A stretch of DNA of 64,000 nucleotides from NCBI RefSeq assembly GCF_009725235.1, contig NZ_WJFC01000035.1, forward strand, positions 20,371-84,370, written 5' to 3'. The position numbers and the translations under genes are program-made. The DNA comes from Scytonema sp. UIC 10036. Lineage in GTDB: Bacteria; Cyanobacteriota; Cyanobacteriia; Cyanobacteriales; Nostocaceae. Shown here one piece after another: positions 53,767 to 62,359 of this stretch; the first letter of the stretch is position 1; each line of letters opens with the position of its first letter. The notes under the pieces are model-generated. The model did not search any database. It had not been told where the DNA came from and worked only from the letters and a program-made list of their open reading frames with translations.

Positions 53767-55248
53767 ATGCCGTACTTGTGCTTGGAAAAAATTACCAAAA
53801 GCTTTGGCTCATTCGTAGCTAATGAAAACATTAGCTTTAGTGTTGAATCTGGAACAATTCACGCCATCTTGGGTGAAAATGGCGCAGGCAAGACTACGTT
53901 AATGAATATTATCAGTGGTTGTTATCAACCGGATGCCGGACAGATATATTTGCAGGGAAAATCGGTCAAAGTTACCTCTCCTAGTGCAGCTATTCAACTG
54001 GGTATTGGCATGATTCATCAACACTTCATGCTAGTTCCGCAGTTAACCGTTACAGAAAACATCATTTTGGGGACATCAAATAGCTGGCGTCTCAATTTAC
54101 GTCAAAAACAGCAAGAAATAGCAGTTCTGTCCCAAACTTACGGGTTGGAAGTCGATCCAACTGCTAAAGTGGGAAGTTTACCAGTGGGAGTGCAGCAGCG
54201 AGTTGAAATTCTCAAAGTTCTCTATCGTAACGCAAAACTATTAATTCTTGATGAACCTACAGCAGTCTTAATACCCTCGGAAGTAGAATCTTTAATGGCG
54301 ACTCTGCGACAGCTAGCAGTGAGGGGACACATCATTATTTTTATCAGTCACAAGCTGGATGAGGTTATGAGCTTGTGCGATACAGTCACGGTGTTGCGTC
54401 GGGGAAAAGTAGTCGCGAATACAACTACTCAAGAGATAACCGCCCAAGAATTAGCTGAATTGATGGTTGGGCGTGAGGTGGCTCTAAAGTTAGAAAAATT
54501 AGCTGCAATACCAGGGAAGGTTGTATTGTCAGCACAAGGATTATGTGTTAAAGATGACCGAGGTGCGATCGCGGTTCGGAATGTCTCATTTGAACTGCGT
54601 GCAGGGGAAGTTTTGGGAATTGCAGGGGTAGATGGTAATGGACAGCGAGAATTGGCTGATGCATTGACTGGTTTGCGAACTCTGATGCAGGGAAAAATTG
54701 CGTTCAGTTCAGATTCTTTGTCACAAAGGATTGTAGGGTATATTCCAGAAGATAGGCAGAAAATGGGTTTGGTATTGCAGTTTAATATTGCCGAAAATCT
54801 CATTTTGAAAGCTTTTAGGAAATTGCCCTTCTGTCGTCGCTTTTTGTTACAGGGTAAAGCGATAAAGAATCATGCCAAGTCTGCTATGCAAGAGTTTGAT
54901 ATCCGAGCAAATAGCGAAGCCGTCAAAGTCAGCCAGCTTTCAGGGGGAAATCAACAAAAAGTTGTACTAGCAAGGGAACTTGCACGGGAACCAATGTTCA
55001 TTGTAGCGATGCAACCAACACGGGGGCTGGATGTGGGTGCAACCGAAGCAGTACAACAACGATTGTTAGCCCAACGCGATCGCGGTGCTGCTATTTTGTA
55101 TATCTCCACTGAGTTAGAGGAAGTCATGGCAATGAGCGATCGCATTGCGGTGATGTATGGAGGTGAGTTTTGTTGCTATTTTGATCACAGGAACTGCCAC
55201 TGCAGCGAGAAATGGGTTTTTCAATGGGAGGGGGCAAGAGGGGCATAA
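53767..55248 (+). CDS. Nucleoside-type ABC importer, fused two-domain ATPase
   Basis: The energy subunit of a BMP-dependent (YufNOPQ/nucleoside-like) importer. Domain 1 has Walker A GENGAGKTT near residue 36, signature VGVQQRVEILKVL and Walker B LLILDEPTAVL. Domain 2 has the weakened Walker A GVDGNGQREL near 292, signature LSGGNQQKVVLAREL near 395 and VAMQPTRGLDVGA, typical of this class. The last 25 residues (FCCYFDHRNCHCSEKW) look frame-shifted by an extra T near 55163 and restored just before the stop (GARGA). Two permease genes follow, but a toxin-like pair and repeats lie between. The BMP protein is at 11472. Confidence 0.92.
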   Translation: MPYLCLEKITKSFGSFVANENISFSVESGTIHAILGENGAGKTTLMNIISGCYQPDAGQIYLQGKSVKVTSPSAAIQLGIGMIHQHFMLVPQLTVTENIILGTSNSWRLNLRQKQQEIAVLSQTYGLEVDPTAKVGSLPVGVQQRVEILKVLYRNAKLLILDEPTAVLIPSEVESLMATLRQLAVRGHIIIFISHKLDEVMSLCDTVTVLRRGKVVANTTTQEITAQELAELMVGREVALKLEKLAAIPGKVVLSAQGLCVKDDRGAIAVRNVSFELRAGEVLGIAGVDGNGQRELADALTGLRTLMQGKIAFSSDSLSQRIVGYIPEDRQKMGLVLQFNIAENLILKAFRKLPFCRRFLLQGKAIKNHAKSAMQEFDIRANSEAVKVSQLSGGNQQKVVLARELAREPMFIVAMQPTRGLDVGATEAVQQRLLAQRDRGAAILYISTELEEVMAMSDRIAVMYGGEFCCYFDHRNCHCSEKWVFQWEGARGA

Positions 55249-55295
55249 GGACAAGGGGACAAGGGGACAAGGGACAAGGGGGACAAGGCAGAGAG
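55248..55295. repeat. Short tandem repeat (GGGGACAA units)
   Basis: GGGGACAA is repeated about five times right after the ATPase stop codon, before the toxin-like gene. Confidence 0.85.
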
Positions 55296-55346
55296 TAAGA
55301 TGTATGGAGCTTAACTTGGTATACGTCACAAAGAACGGAAGGAGAT

Positions 55347-55913
55347 ATGCCGAGTCTATACGTTATAGGTGGTGCAAATGGTTCGGGAAAAACTACTGTT
55401 GCAATGAACTTATTACCAAATTTTCTGGAGTGTTTTGAGTATGTGAATGCAGATTCTATTGCAGTTGGGCTTTCACCTCTCAATTCAGAATCCATGGCTA
55501 TTGAAGCAGGAAGGTTGATGATTCAAAGATTGCGATCGCTGTCAGAATCAGGCAGTGATTTTGCTTTTGAAACGACTCTTGCAGCAAAAACTTTTGCATC
55601 ATTTATTGCTAATTGTAGAGCAAAGGGTTACACGATTAACCTAATTTATTTCTGGCTGCCAAGCCCTGATTTAGCAGTAGAACGAGTAGCGAGACGAATT
55701 GCTAGTGGTGGACATTCTATTCCAGAAGATGTCATTCGCAGGCGCTACGAGCGAGGACGGAAAAATCTAGTTTCCTTGTACTTGCCCTTGTGTGATGGTT
55801 GGATGGTTTACGATAACTCTAGTTCGCTCCCCAGACTAGTGGGTGAACGTATTATTAATCAACTGCCCATAATATACGAAAATGAAATTTGGAACCAGAT
55901 TACGGAGGCATAA
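55347..55913 (+). CDS. Zeta-toxin-like P-loop kinase
   Basis: A 188-residue P-loop protein of the zeta toxin/UDP-GlcNAc kinase-like family. Walker A is GGANGSGKTT (residues about 8-17), the NADSIA motif follows near 34, and FAFETTLAAKTFASFI near 72 is the conserved middle block; the C-terminal lid has RYERGRKNL. Zeta toxins phosphorylate UDP-GlcNAc and block wall synthesis; the same fold also occurs in chromosomal genes of unknown effect. A small acidic/helical protein gene follows one base after the stop, as in toxin/antitoxin pairs, here in reversed order. It has a clear GGAAGGAG site. Confidence 0.88.
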   Translation: MPSLYVIGGANGSGKTTVAMNLLPNFLECFEYVNADSIAVGLSPLNSESMAIEAGRLMIQRLRSLSESGSDFAFETTLAAKTFASFIANCRAKGYTINLIYFWLPSPDLAVERVARRIASGGHSIPEDVIRRRYERGRKNLVSLYLPLCDGWMVYDNSSSLPRLVGERIINQLPIIYENEIWNQITEA

Positions 55914-55914
55914 C

Positions 55915-56118
55915 ATGAACGAAGAAGAAATGAAAACTCTGCATAGAAAAATTGATGCTGGAGTCAAAGCAGCAATTGCTGAAGCGATTGAAAGACACCG
56001 TAAGTTAGGTCAATCGATTAGTATCATGCAGGATGGTAAAGTGGTAACTTTAACTGCTGAGGAAATCCCGCAAGTTCAACATCAATTATCCGTCTTACCA
56101 ATGACAAATGACAAATGA
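55915..56118 (+). CDS. Small helical partner of the zeta-like kinase, putative antitoxin
   Basis: A 67-residue protein: NEEEMKTLHRKIDAGVKAAI and AEAIERHRKLGQSISIM are helical, then DGKVVTLTAEEIP. Cyanobacterial zeta-like genes are often followed by such a small gene, and an antitoxin role is inferred from position only. The start is ATG 55915, after GGAGGCATAAC; a TTG at 55882 lies inside the toxin gene and is less likely. The last residues (MTNDK) come from a short tandem repeat. Confidence 0.7.
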   Translation: MNEEEMKTLHRKIDAGVKAAIAEAIERHRKLGQSISIMQDGKVVTLTAEEIPQVQHQLSVLPMTNDK

Positions 56119-56192
56119 CCAATTGCTAATGGCTAATTGCTAATGGCTAATGACAAATGACCAATGACAAATGACCAATGACAAATGACAAA
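56100..56192. repeat. Short tandem repeat (ATGACAA and TGGCTAA units)
   Basis: ATGACAAATGACC and GCTAATGGCTAATTG units are repeated from the end of the putative antitoxin gene into the start of the permease. The repeat supplies the last codons of one gene and the first codons of the next. Confidence 0.9.
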
Positions 56193-57203
56193 CGACTCAT
56201 TTTATCCCCTGTAATCGCGATCGCCGCAGCATTGCTTGTTGGTGCAATTCTTATTCTCATTGCTGGAGCAAATCCTATTGCTGCTTACACGGCTTTGTTT
56301 CAGGAGTCTGTCACAACATACTTTGGCTTTGGCAACACCCTCACCAAAATGGCACCATTACTGTTAACAAGTTTGGGGGTGTTAGTAGCTCTACGTGCCG
56401 GTCAGTTTAATATTGGTGGAGAAGGGCAAATTTATCTTGGTGCTTTAGGAAGTGCTTTAGTAGGGTTGTACGTTACAGGATTACCTTCATGGATTCATAT
56501 TCCTTTAGCACTGAGTTCTGGGTTTTTGTTTGCGGCAGTTTGGGGTTGGATACCGGGTTATCTTAAAGCCGTGCAAGGAGTGAATGAAGTTATCTCGACT
56601 TTGCTGTTGAACTACATTGCTTTTAACTTTATTAGTTATCTCGTACAAAATCCCCTAAAAGCACCCAACGCACCCAGCCCCTATTCGCCAGAAATTGCTC
56701 GGTCTGCTTATTTACCCATAATTTTACCAGACAGTCTTGCTCATGCAGGAATTTTACTAGCGTTACTAGTTGCAGGGATTGTCTGGGTATTGTTAGTACT
56801 CTCACCGTTTGGCTATCAAATTGCTGCTGTGGGATTTAATCCTGTTGCTTCCCGTTACAGTGGTATTTCTGTAGAACGCACAATTATGCTAGTTATGGCA
56901 CTAGCGGGTGGTTTGGCTGGGTTAGCAGGTGCAATTGAGGTGATGGGAGCAAAATATCGCCTGTATGAAGTTGTTTCCCCTGGTTATGGATTTGATGCGA
57001 TCGCCATAGCCTTCCTCAGTCGTGGGAGTGTAACAGGTGTTGTGTTCGCTTCTCTCTTCTTTGGTGCTCTCAGGAGTGGTGCGAATGTGATGCAGCGTAG
57101 TGCAGGAGTACCCGTAACAGTGGTTTATGTCATTCAAGGTTTGACCGTGCTGTTTATTGCTGTTAGTCTGGCAGTAGAAGGAAAAATCAGAGCTAATGGC
57201 TAA
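56178..57203 (+). CDS. Nucleoside-type ABC importer permease (YufP-like)
   Basis: A 341-residue inner-membrane permease with about eight to nine hydrophobic helices. The block ALRAGQFNIGGEGQIYLGAL near residue 70 is the hallmark of BMP-dependent permeases. GVNEVISTLLLNYIAFNFI follows near 135, and AALFAGALRSGANVMQ-like FGALRSGANVMQRSAGVP near the end is the loop facing the ATPase. The start ATG lies in a short tandem repeat, so MTNDK may not be the original start. It belongs with the ATPase at 53767 and the permease 79 bases downstream. Confidence 0.92.
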   Translation: MTNDKRLILSPVIAIAAALLVGAILILIAGANPIAAYTALFQESVTTYFGFGNTLTKMAPLLLTSLGVLVALRAGQFNIGGEGQIYLGALGSALVGLYVTGLPSWIHIPLALSSGFLFAAVWGWIPGYLKAVQGVNEVISTLLLNYIAFNFISYLVQNPLKAPNAPSPYSPEIARSAYLPIILPDSLAHAGILLALLVAGIVWVLLVLSPFGYQIAAVGFNPVASRYSGISVERTIMLVMALAGGLAGLAGAIEVMGAKYRLYEVVSPGYGFDAIAIAFLSRGSVTGVVFASLFFGALRSGANVMQRSAGVPVTVVYVIQGLTVLFIAVSLAVEGKIRANG

Positions 57204-57279
57204 TGGCTAATGGCTAATGGCTAATAGAAAACTGACAATTAGCAATTAGCAATTAGCAATTAGCAATTAGCAATTAACA
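57194..57279. repeat. Short tandem repeats (GGCTAAT and AATTAGC units)
   Basis: GGCTAAT is repeated four times from 57194, then AATTAGC is repeated about five times to 57279. They fill the space between the two permease genes; they could form a hairpin because GCTAAT and ATTAGC are complementary. Confidence 0.9.
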
Positions 57280-57281
57280 AA

Positions 57282-58208
57282 ATGATTAACTTCTTTTCCG
57301 ATTATCTAGTGTCTAGCCTCCGCCTTTCAGTACCTCTTGCATTTGCGGCGCTGGGAGGGCTGTTCTCAGAAAGAGCGGGGGTACTGAATATTGCTTTGGA
57401 AGGAATGTTGTTGATTGGTGCTTTTACGAGTGCAGCTGCAACTTTTTACACTGGTAATGTCTGGATTGGTGTGATTGCTGCTATCTGTATTGGAGGATTG
57501 ACGGGATTACTTCATGCTTTTTTATCTGTGACTTTATACGTGAATCAGTTAGTTTCTGGACTCGCAATCAATCTGGTTGCTGCTGGTTTAACGTCATTTC
57601 TGTCTCGATTGGTATTTGGTGGTGGAAATGCTCAAGGTATTGCAGGAATTAACCCAATAAGGGTTCCCCTTCTTGCAGATATTCCAGTTATAGGAGCTTT
57701 GCTGTTCCGACAAGATGTTCTCGTCTACTTACTGTTTCTCTTAGTTTTTTTAAGTACATATATACTGTTTCACACTAGCTCCGGTTTAACCTTACGAGCA
57801 GTTGGCGAATACCCCAGTGCTGCTGATACATCGGGAGTTTCAGTACAACGAGTACGTTACTTGGCTGTTATAACCAGTGGTTGTCTGGTGGGGTTAGGTG
57901 GTGCTTACTTAAGTTTAGTGCAAGTCAAATACTTTGCTGAAGGAATGAGCGCAGGCAAAGGTTTTATTGCCATTGCAGCACTTATCTTTGGTCGCTGGAA
58001 TCCTATAGGAACGGCTTTAGCTTGTTTGTTATTTGGCGCAACTGAGGCTTTACAGTTACGAATTCAAGCATTAGGTGCAAACCTTCCCTATCAGTTTTTA
58101 ATTATGCTGCCCTATGCGATCGCGCTTTTTGCCCTAATGGGAAAAAAGAACAGATCTACTCCTCCTGCTGCTTTGGGCGTACCTTATTGGAGAGACGGCG
58201 AAAGATAA
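57282..58208 (+). CDS. Nucleoside-type ABC importer permease (YufQ-like)
   Basis: The second permease, 308 residues with about eight helices. FAALGGLFSERAGVLNIALE then GMLLIGAF near residue 22 is the family hallmark; LYVNQLVSGLAINLVAAGLT near 87, VRYLAVITSGCLVGLGGAYL near 190 and GKGFIAIAALIFGRWNPIG near 228 follow. It probably pairs with the permease before it to form the transport path. The gap after it (58209-58579) holds no gene that I can see. Confidence 0.93.
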   Translation: MINFFSDYLVSSLRLSVPLAFAALGGLFSERAGVLNIALEGMLLIGAFTSAAATFYTGNVWIGVIAAICIGGLTGLLHAFLSVTLYVNQLVSGLAINLVAAGLTSFLSRLVFGGGNAQGIAGINPIRVPLLADIPVIGALLFRQDVLVYLLFLLVFLSTYILFHTSSGLTLRAVGEYPSAADTSGVSVQRVRYLAVITSGCLVGLGGAYLSLVQVKYFAEGMSAGKGFIAIAALIFGRWNPIGTALACLLFGATEALQLRIQALGANLPYQFLIMLPYAIALFALMGKKNRSTPPAALGVPYWRDGER

Positions 58209-58579
58209 GTTGTTATGTATGGACTTTTGCAGGGGAAAGACAGTCACGATGAAAAAATTTCACTCTCAAGAATGAAAATCCCTCTTCCCTACTCCCCATC
58301 CCTAACCCGTTGGAAAAAAATTTTTCAATAACCTCTTGACTAATTGTCTGTTTAAGATAATTATATTTGCTTGATGCTGCCACTAGTCTGCTGCATTCTT
58401 CCCTAAAAATTAGCGCAGATACAGTACCTAGTGAGTCACAGGCGAGTCTATCTATAATTTAGCCGCTCACAGCCGCTTGAAAGGAGCCTCGTACATCATT
58501 CTCAAAGAACAGATTCACTAAAAAGTTTTTTAGTGAATTAAGTATTGATGTATAGTCTTTTCAAAGGCAACATTTATCT

Positions 58580-58975
58580 ATGGATAGACAGCCATTAGTT
58601 TTGGTTGTAGAGCAAAATCTACACTATTTAGAACTGCTAAACTCTTACTGTAAGATACTGAAGTTGCCATGCATTTGTGCAAAACAAGGAATAAAGGCTT
58701 TAATCTTGGCACAAACACATCAACCAGACTTAATTTTACTAGATCCCGATCTAGCAGATTTGAGTGGATTTCAAGTCATTCATTACTTGAAGCACAATGA
58801 GAGAACGATGCCAATTCCTATTCTTGGAATGATAACTTCAATAAGAGAACAAGATGGAAATAGTCTGCTTTTTGCAGGTGCCGATCGCTATATTAGTAAA
58901 CCTTTCCATCTTCACGAGTTAAAAGTAGCTATAAATTGCTATTTTACTCACTTGAAATTCTCTAATTCGCTTTAG
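58580..58975 (+). CDS. Receiver-only response regulator with incomplete acidic pocket
   Basis: A 131-residue single REC domain. The phosphoacceptor Asp is in LILLDPDLADLSG near residue 54, Thr/Ser is in GMITS near 85 and Lys in YISKPF near 107. The first acidic pair, normally DD after the first strand, is EQ here (LVLVVEQNL), so magnesium binding may be weak. No output domain or kinase is adjacent. The gene overlaps the convergent DUF2294 gene by 14 bases. It may act as a pocket-free scaffold; that is inference. Confidence 0.85.
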   Translation: MDRQPLVLVVEQNLHYLELLNSYCKILKLPCICAKQGIKALILAQTHQPDLILLDPDLADLSGFQVIHYLKHNERTMPIPILGMITSIREQDGNSLLFAGADRYISKPFHLHELKVAINCYFTHLKFSNSL

Positions 58976-59348
58976 GAATACACTCACGATTCCGTACTTC
59001 TGGTAACTCTTCTAAAACAACTAAAATACCAGTGCGTCCTGTGGCTAAGCTTGTGTTACTTATTAAATCAATAACAGATTTCTTAATGACTTCTTCAATT
59101 AAAATTTTGATTTGAGGACTGATAATTTTGTTTAAATTTATTCGCACCTGTTCGGCTAAAAGATCGCAACCTGCTCTATTTAAAACTTGTTCGGTACGGG
59201 TTACGGAATTTTCTATAGAAATTGCTAATTCCGTATCAAAAAATTGACATATGATTCTACCTGGATGATGTCCTAGCTCCTTATTGTAAAAGGAGCGGAG
59301 GCGATTTGTTATTTCTCTTTCTAGTTCTCCAATTGTAGGTTTAGACAT
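58962..59348 (-). CDS. DUF2294 domain protein
   Basis: A 128-residue protein with the DUF2294 pattern: PTIGELEREITNRLRSFYNK at the start, ELGHHPGRIICQFFDTELAI near 28 and the C-terminal VIDLISNTSLATGRTGILVV. Function unknown; such genes are common in cyanobacteria and firmicutes. I used the ATG at 59348, with a TTG six codons upstream at 59366. The gene overlaps the receiver gene by 14 bases, tail to tail. The 59349-59998 gap upstream holds no gene that I can see. Confidence 0.85.
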   Translation of the reverse strand: MSKPTIGELEREITNRLRSFYNKELGHHPGRIICQFFDTELAISIENSVTRTEQVLNRAGCDLLAEQVRINLNKIISPQIKILIEEVIKKSVIDLISNTSLATGRTGILVVLEELPEVRNRECIPKAN

Positions 59349-59998
59349 TTCTTCTACTAAAATCAAAATAGTTACCTGAGTAAAATATAAACGATTTATA
59401 ATTAAAAATATCAGCGTTGAGCAATGTATAAATAATCGTATTAAATAACTATATTAGTTAAAATAGTCAAGAAAGTAGATTGCTATTTTGTGATATCTCT
59501 TTCATAAGATAGAAGAATTTTAATAGATGTTTGAATACGCAATTGTCTAGCAAAAGCTTTATATGGTACTCCCTTTACACCCTAGAATTTCCGATTTTTG
59601 TCAACAGGGCTATGCCGCATAACAGCAAACATACGGTATAACCCCTACTGATAAGAGGACAAACGCAAGTAAGTTGTAAGTTTAGGAATCAAAGAGAACC
59701 ACTGTATATATATTTTTTCTTAATTACGTATACCAAAATAATATTTGTATGATTTTTTACTTTATGACAATCGAAAACTAAAATCACTTACACATCAATA
59801 TCAGCTATATGGATATTATAGCTTTGCGTGAAGTGTTTGTGTTACAATATGAAACTTATGATAATTTTTTCTAGAAATCAACTTTTGTAAAGTATTAAAT
59901 TTTACGGCTTGGAAAAATACTCTATCGATCCTAAATTTTGGGCATTTGGCTAATGGTTCGCCACATTAATTCTGATGGGCAGATGGACAGACTCCCCA

Positions 59999-60078
59999 CT
60001 CTCGTTCTACCTGGGAATGCAAAGAGCGAGGCGGAGCCTCTAGTAAGGCATTCCCAGGCAGAGCCTGGGAACGAGGTG
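59999..60078. repeat. Dispersed palindromic repeat, family R4 (long copy)
   Basis: CTCGTTCTACCTGGGAATGC, GAGCGAGGCGGAGCCTC and GCATTCCCAGGCAGAGCCTG, then GGAACGAGGT. The arms GGGAATGC and GCATTCCC and the CTCGTTC/GAACGAG ends are inverted. Related to 53547-53581. Confidence 0.75.
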
Positions 60079-60093
60079 GTAAATATCAGAGAT

Positions 60094-60684
60094 TTAAGTA
60101 TTAAATGTTATCACTCCACAGGCTATCCGTCCTCCACCTGCTTGTGCTGCTTGCGCCCCAGCTTGTTGTAAATCCTGCAATTGGTGAATAATAATTGCAC
60201 TGCCATTATCGTCAAACACACTGACAGGGCTTTCACGTAGGGTTACGCGACTGGTTACTACATTGTATTTTGCATAACCGTTTTCATCTACTACTAGGTT
60301 TGGCAAATCACCTAAATGGTACGGGTGGTTTGCTTCCACGGGAAGTTCCGAACCAAAAGGACCGGGGTCAAAGTGTCCGCCACTAGTGCTGAAAGCAGGT
60401 TGGGCATTTAGATCGCACGTGCCTGCGGAATGAATGTGAAGTCCATGCAAACCGGGCGTCAGTACAGCTGGATCTCCTTGGATCTCACCTTTAATTTGTA
60501 CAGATCCATCTTTTCGCTCTATGAAAAATAAAGTACCAGTAATGTTTGTACCTTCAATATAGGTTTGTGCTACTGGCAGAGTCCACGCTACGCTCGTTTG
60601 TGTGACTACAAGTTGGCTAACTATTATCAAGCCAAGAGTCACTCCAAGGACAAATAAATATTTAATCGGTAATTTAATCTTCAT
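60094..60684 (-). CDS. sodC: Exported Cu-Zn superoxide dismutase
   Basis: Converts superoxide to peroxide and oxygen in the periplasm. Seen: copper ligands HIH in GLHGLHIHSAGTC, GGHFDPG, the zinc-loop HPYHLGDLPNL, NGSAIIIHQL with the last copper His and the C-terminal GGGRIACGVI, with two cysteines for the disulfide. The N-terminal stretch KYLFVLGVTLGLIIVSQLVV is a signal peptide or anchor. I chose ATG 60684; the longer frame to 60732 runs into a copy of repeat R1. The copper chaperone is not nearby. Confidence 0.93.
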   Translation of the reverse strand: MKIKLPIKYLFVLGVTLGLIIVSQLVVTQTSVAWTLPVAQTYIEGTNITGTLFFIERKDGSVQIKGEIQGDPAVLTPGLHGLHIHSAGTCDLNAQPAFSTSGGHFDPGPFGSELPVEANHPYHLGDLPNLVVDENGYAKYNVVTSRVTLRESPVSVFDDNGSAIIIHQLQDLQQAGAQAAQAGGGRIACGVITFNT

Positions 60685-60714
60685 GACTTGTTGTGGTGAC
60701 GATAAATTATTTGA

Positions 60715-60751
60715 GTAGGTTGGGTTGAGCAAAGCGCAAAATCGAACCTAC
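60715..60751. repeat. Dispersed repeat, family R1 (diverged)
   Basis: GTAGGTTGGGTTGAGCAAAG, then CGCAAAATCGAACCTAC. It lies upstream of the sodC start and would be partly read in the longer frame. Confidence 0.65.
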
Positions 60752-61059
60752 ATTGAGGTTTGCTTGGACGTTAACATTAACTGTATTAATTTAGATAGTA
60801 CCTTGTGTAGGTATATTTCCGTTTGACATAAATTTAGCAAAATAGATCCGAGAAAAACACATTGCGTGTTGTCTGTGAATTGCGGACTTAAAACTCAGGA
60901 CAAAAGTGAATTGGGTATTTTTGGAACAAGTGAAGTACTGAGCACGTCCTGAAAGCGGACAACAATCGCTTCATCTCTGACTACTGAGATACTGACGATT
61001 GTTACTACTTATAAATCTGGTTAAAAAAACCGCTATCGTTGCTTAGACAAAGGTTGCTA

Positions 61060-62190
61060 ATGGAAAGCCTAAATTCTTCACAACAAACCCAGCAAGTGAC
61101 AGGACTCAACGAACAAACAACTCTAGTGTCGCAGCAAGAGGCGATCGCTACCAATTCTGCTCAGACAAAAACTCATCACAAAAAATCTGCCTCGTCCTCC
61201 ACGAGCCATATGTTCCCTAAAGTGACAATTGGCGTGTTGTTAGGGACCGGAGCGATCGCTTCTGGAATGTACGCCTACCGTTCGTGGCAGTTTGCTCAAA
61301 AATATCAAGTCACTGACAACGCTTTTATCACGGCAAATATTCAACCTGTCACATCACGTATATCAGGCATAGTTACTGAAATTGCTGCAAATGATAATCA
61401 AATGGTATCCCCCGGATCGGTATTGGTAAAACTCGATTCCCGTGACTATGAAGTCTCTTTGTCTCAAGCAAAAGCGTCTTTAGAGTTAGCCAAACAACAA
61501 GCTTCCCAGGTACGGGAAAATATGAAAGCTGTGGCAATGAACACAATTAAAATACCCGAACCCGTCGCAACAAAACCTGCAAAAAAAGGAGCACAGGCGG
61601 TTAACTCAACTAACAAGAAACAACAAGTCAAACAACCAGAACGCATACAGAAAGTCTCGCAGTTGACACCCGCTAACCCACAAAAAGAAATTGAAGAGCA
61701 AAAGTACAAAACAGCACTCGCTGCGATCGCGCAAAAAGAAGCTGAGTTAAAAAAAGCACAACTTGAGCTATCCTACACTAAGATTACTGCCCTTCTGCCT
61801 GGAAAAGTAGGTAACAAAAACGTTCAAATAGGACAGCAGGTACAGCCGGGACAAACCTTAATTACAGTTGTGCAACCCAATCCTTGGATTGTGGCTAACT
61901 TTAAGGAAACACAGTTAGAAAAAATACAGCCCGGTCAAAAAGTGGATATCAAGATGACAGCTTTTCCCAGTCACAAATTTCGTGGTACGGTAGAGAGTAT
62001 GTCTCCCACTTCTTTTGGTAGATTTACTCCTTTGCCACAAGAGAGTAACACACCATTATCGACAAAAAATTTGGATGAGCAAAGAATACCTGTCAAGATA
62101 GTGTTTGAACCTGAAAGCATTCGCGGTTTTGAATCGCGGTTAACTCCCGGAATGTCAGCAACTGTTACAATTGACATTAAAAGTAAGTAA
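61060..62190 (+). CDS. HlyD/EmrA-type membrane fusion protein
   Basis: The periplasmic adaptor of an efflux system, about 376 residues. One membrane helix (VTIGVLLGTGAIASGMYAYR, near residue 56) follows a soluble N-terminus. The biotinyl-lipoyl-like part has VTDNAFITANIQPVTSRISG and VTEIAANDNQMVSPGSVLVK; the helical hairpin (about 120-240) contains a Lys/Pro/Gln-rich insert (KPAKKGAQAVNSTNKKQ); the second lipoyl half and barrel contain VVQPNPWIVANFKETQLEKI. I used ATG 61060; the frame starts at 61039. The usual exporter partner is not adjacent; the DHA2 exporter at 18078 is a possible partner. Confidence 0.9.
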   Translation: MESLNSSQQTQQVTGLNEQTTLVSQQEAIATNSAQTKTHHKKSASSSTSHMFPKVTIGVLLGTGAIASGMYAYRSWQFAQKYQVTDNAFITANIQPVTSRISGIVTEIAANDNQMVSPGSVLVKLDSRDYEVSLSQAKASLELAKQQASQVRENMKAVAMNTIKIPEPVATKPAKKGAQAVNSTNKKQQVKQPERIQKVSQLTPANPQKEIEEQKYKTALAAIAQKEAELKKAQLELSYTKITALLPGKVGNKNVQIGQQVQPGQTLITVVQPNPWIVANFKETQLEKIQPGQKVDIKMTAFPSHKFRGTVESMSPTSFGRFTPLPQESNTPLSTKNLDEQRIPVKIVFEPESIRGFESRLTPGMSATVTIDIKSK

Positions 62191-62359
62191 GCGAAAGTAA
62201 AAACCGACATCAACGGTTACAGGTATAGTCTAAATCCTTACCAATGACAATGCTAATTAGCTAATTTTAATTGTGATGACTAAGGTGTTTTTTAAGAATG
62301 ATGTTAAGATGGTGCAACCTTAACTCTTTCTTTAGAGTAACACCTTTGCTCTGACTGCA

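Noticed and set aside
61060..62190. A complete EmrAB efflux operon.
   Set aside because: No exporter gene follows the adaptor; the only DHA2 exporter in the window is 41 kb away.
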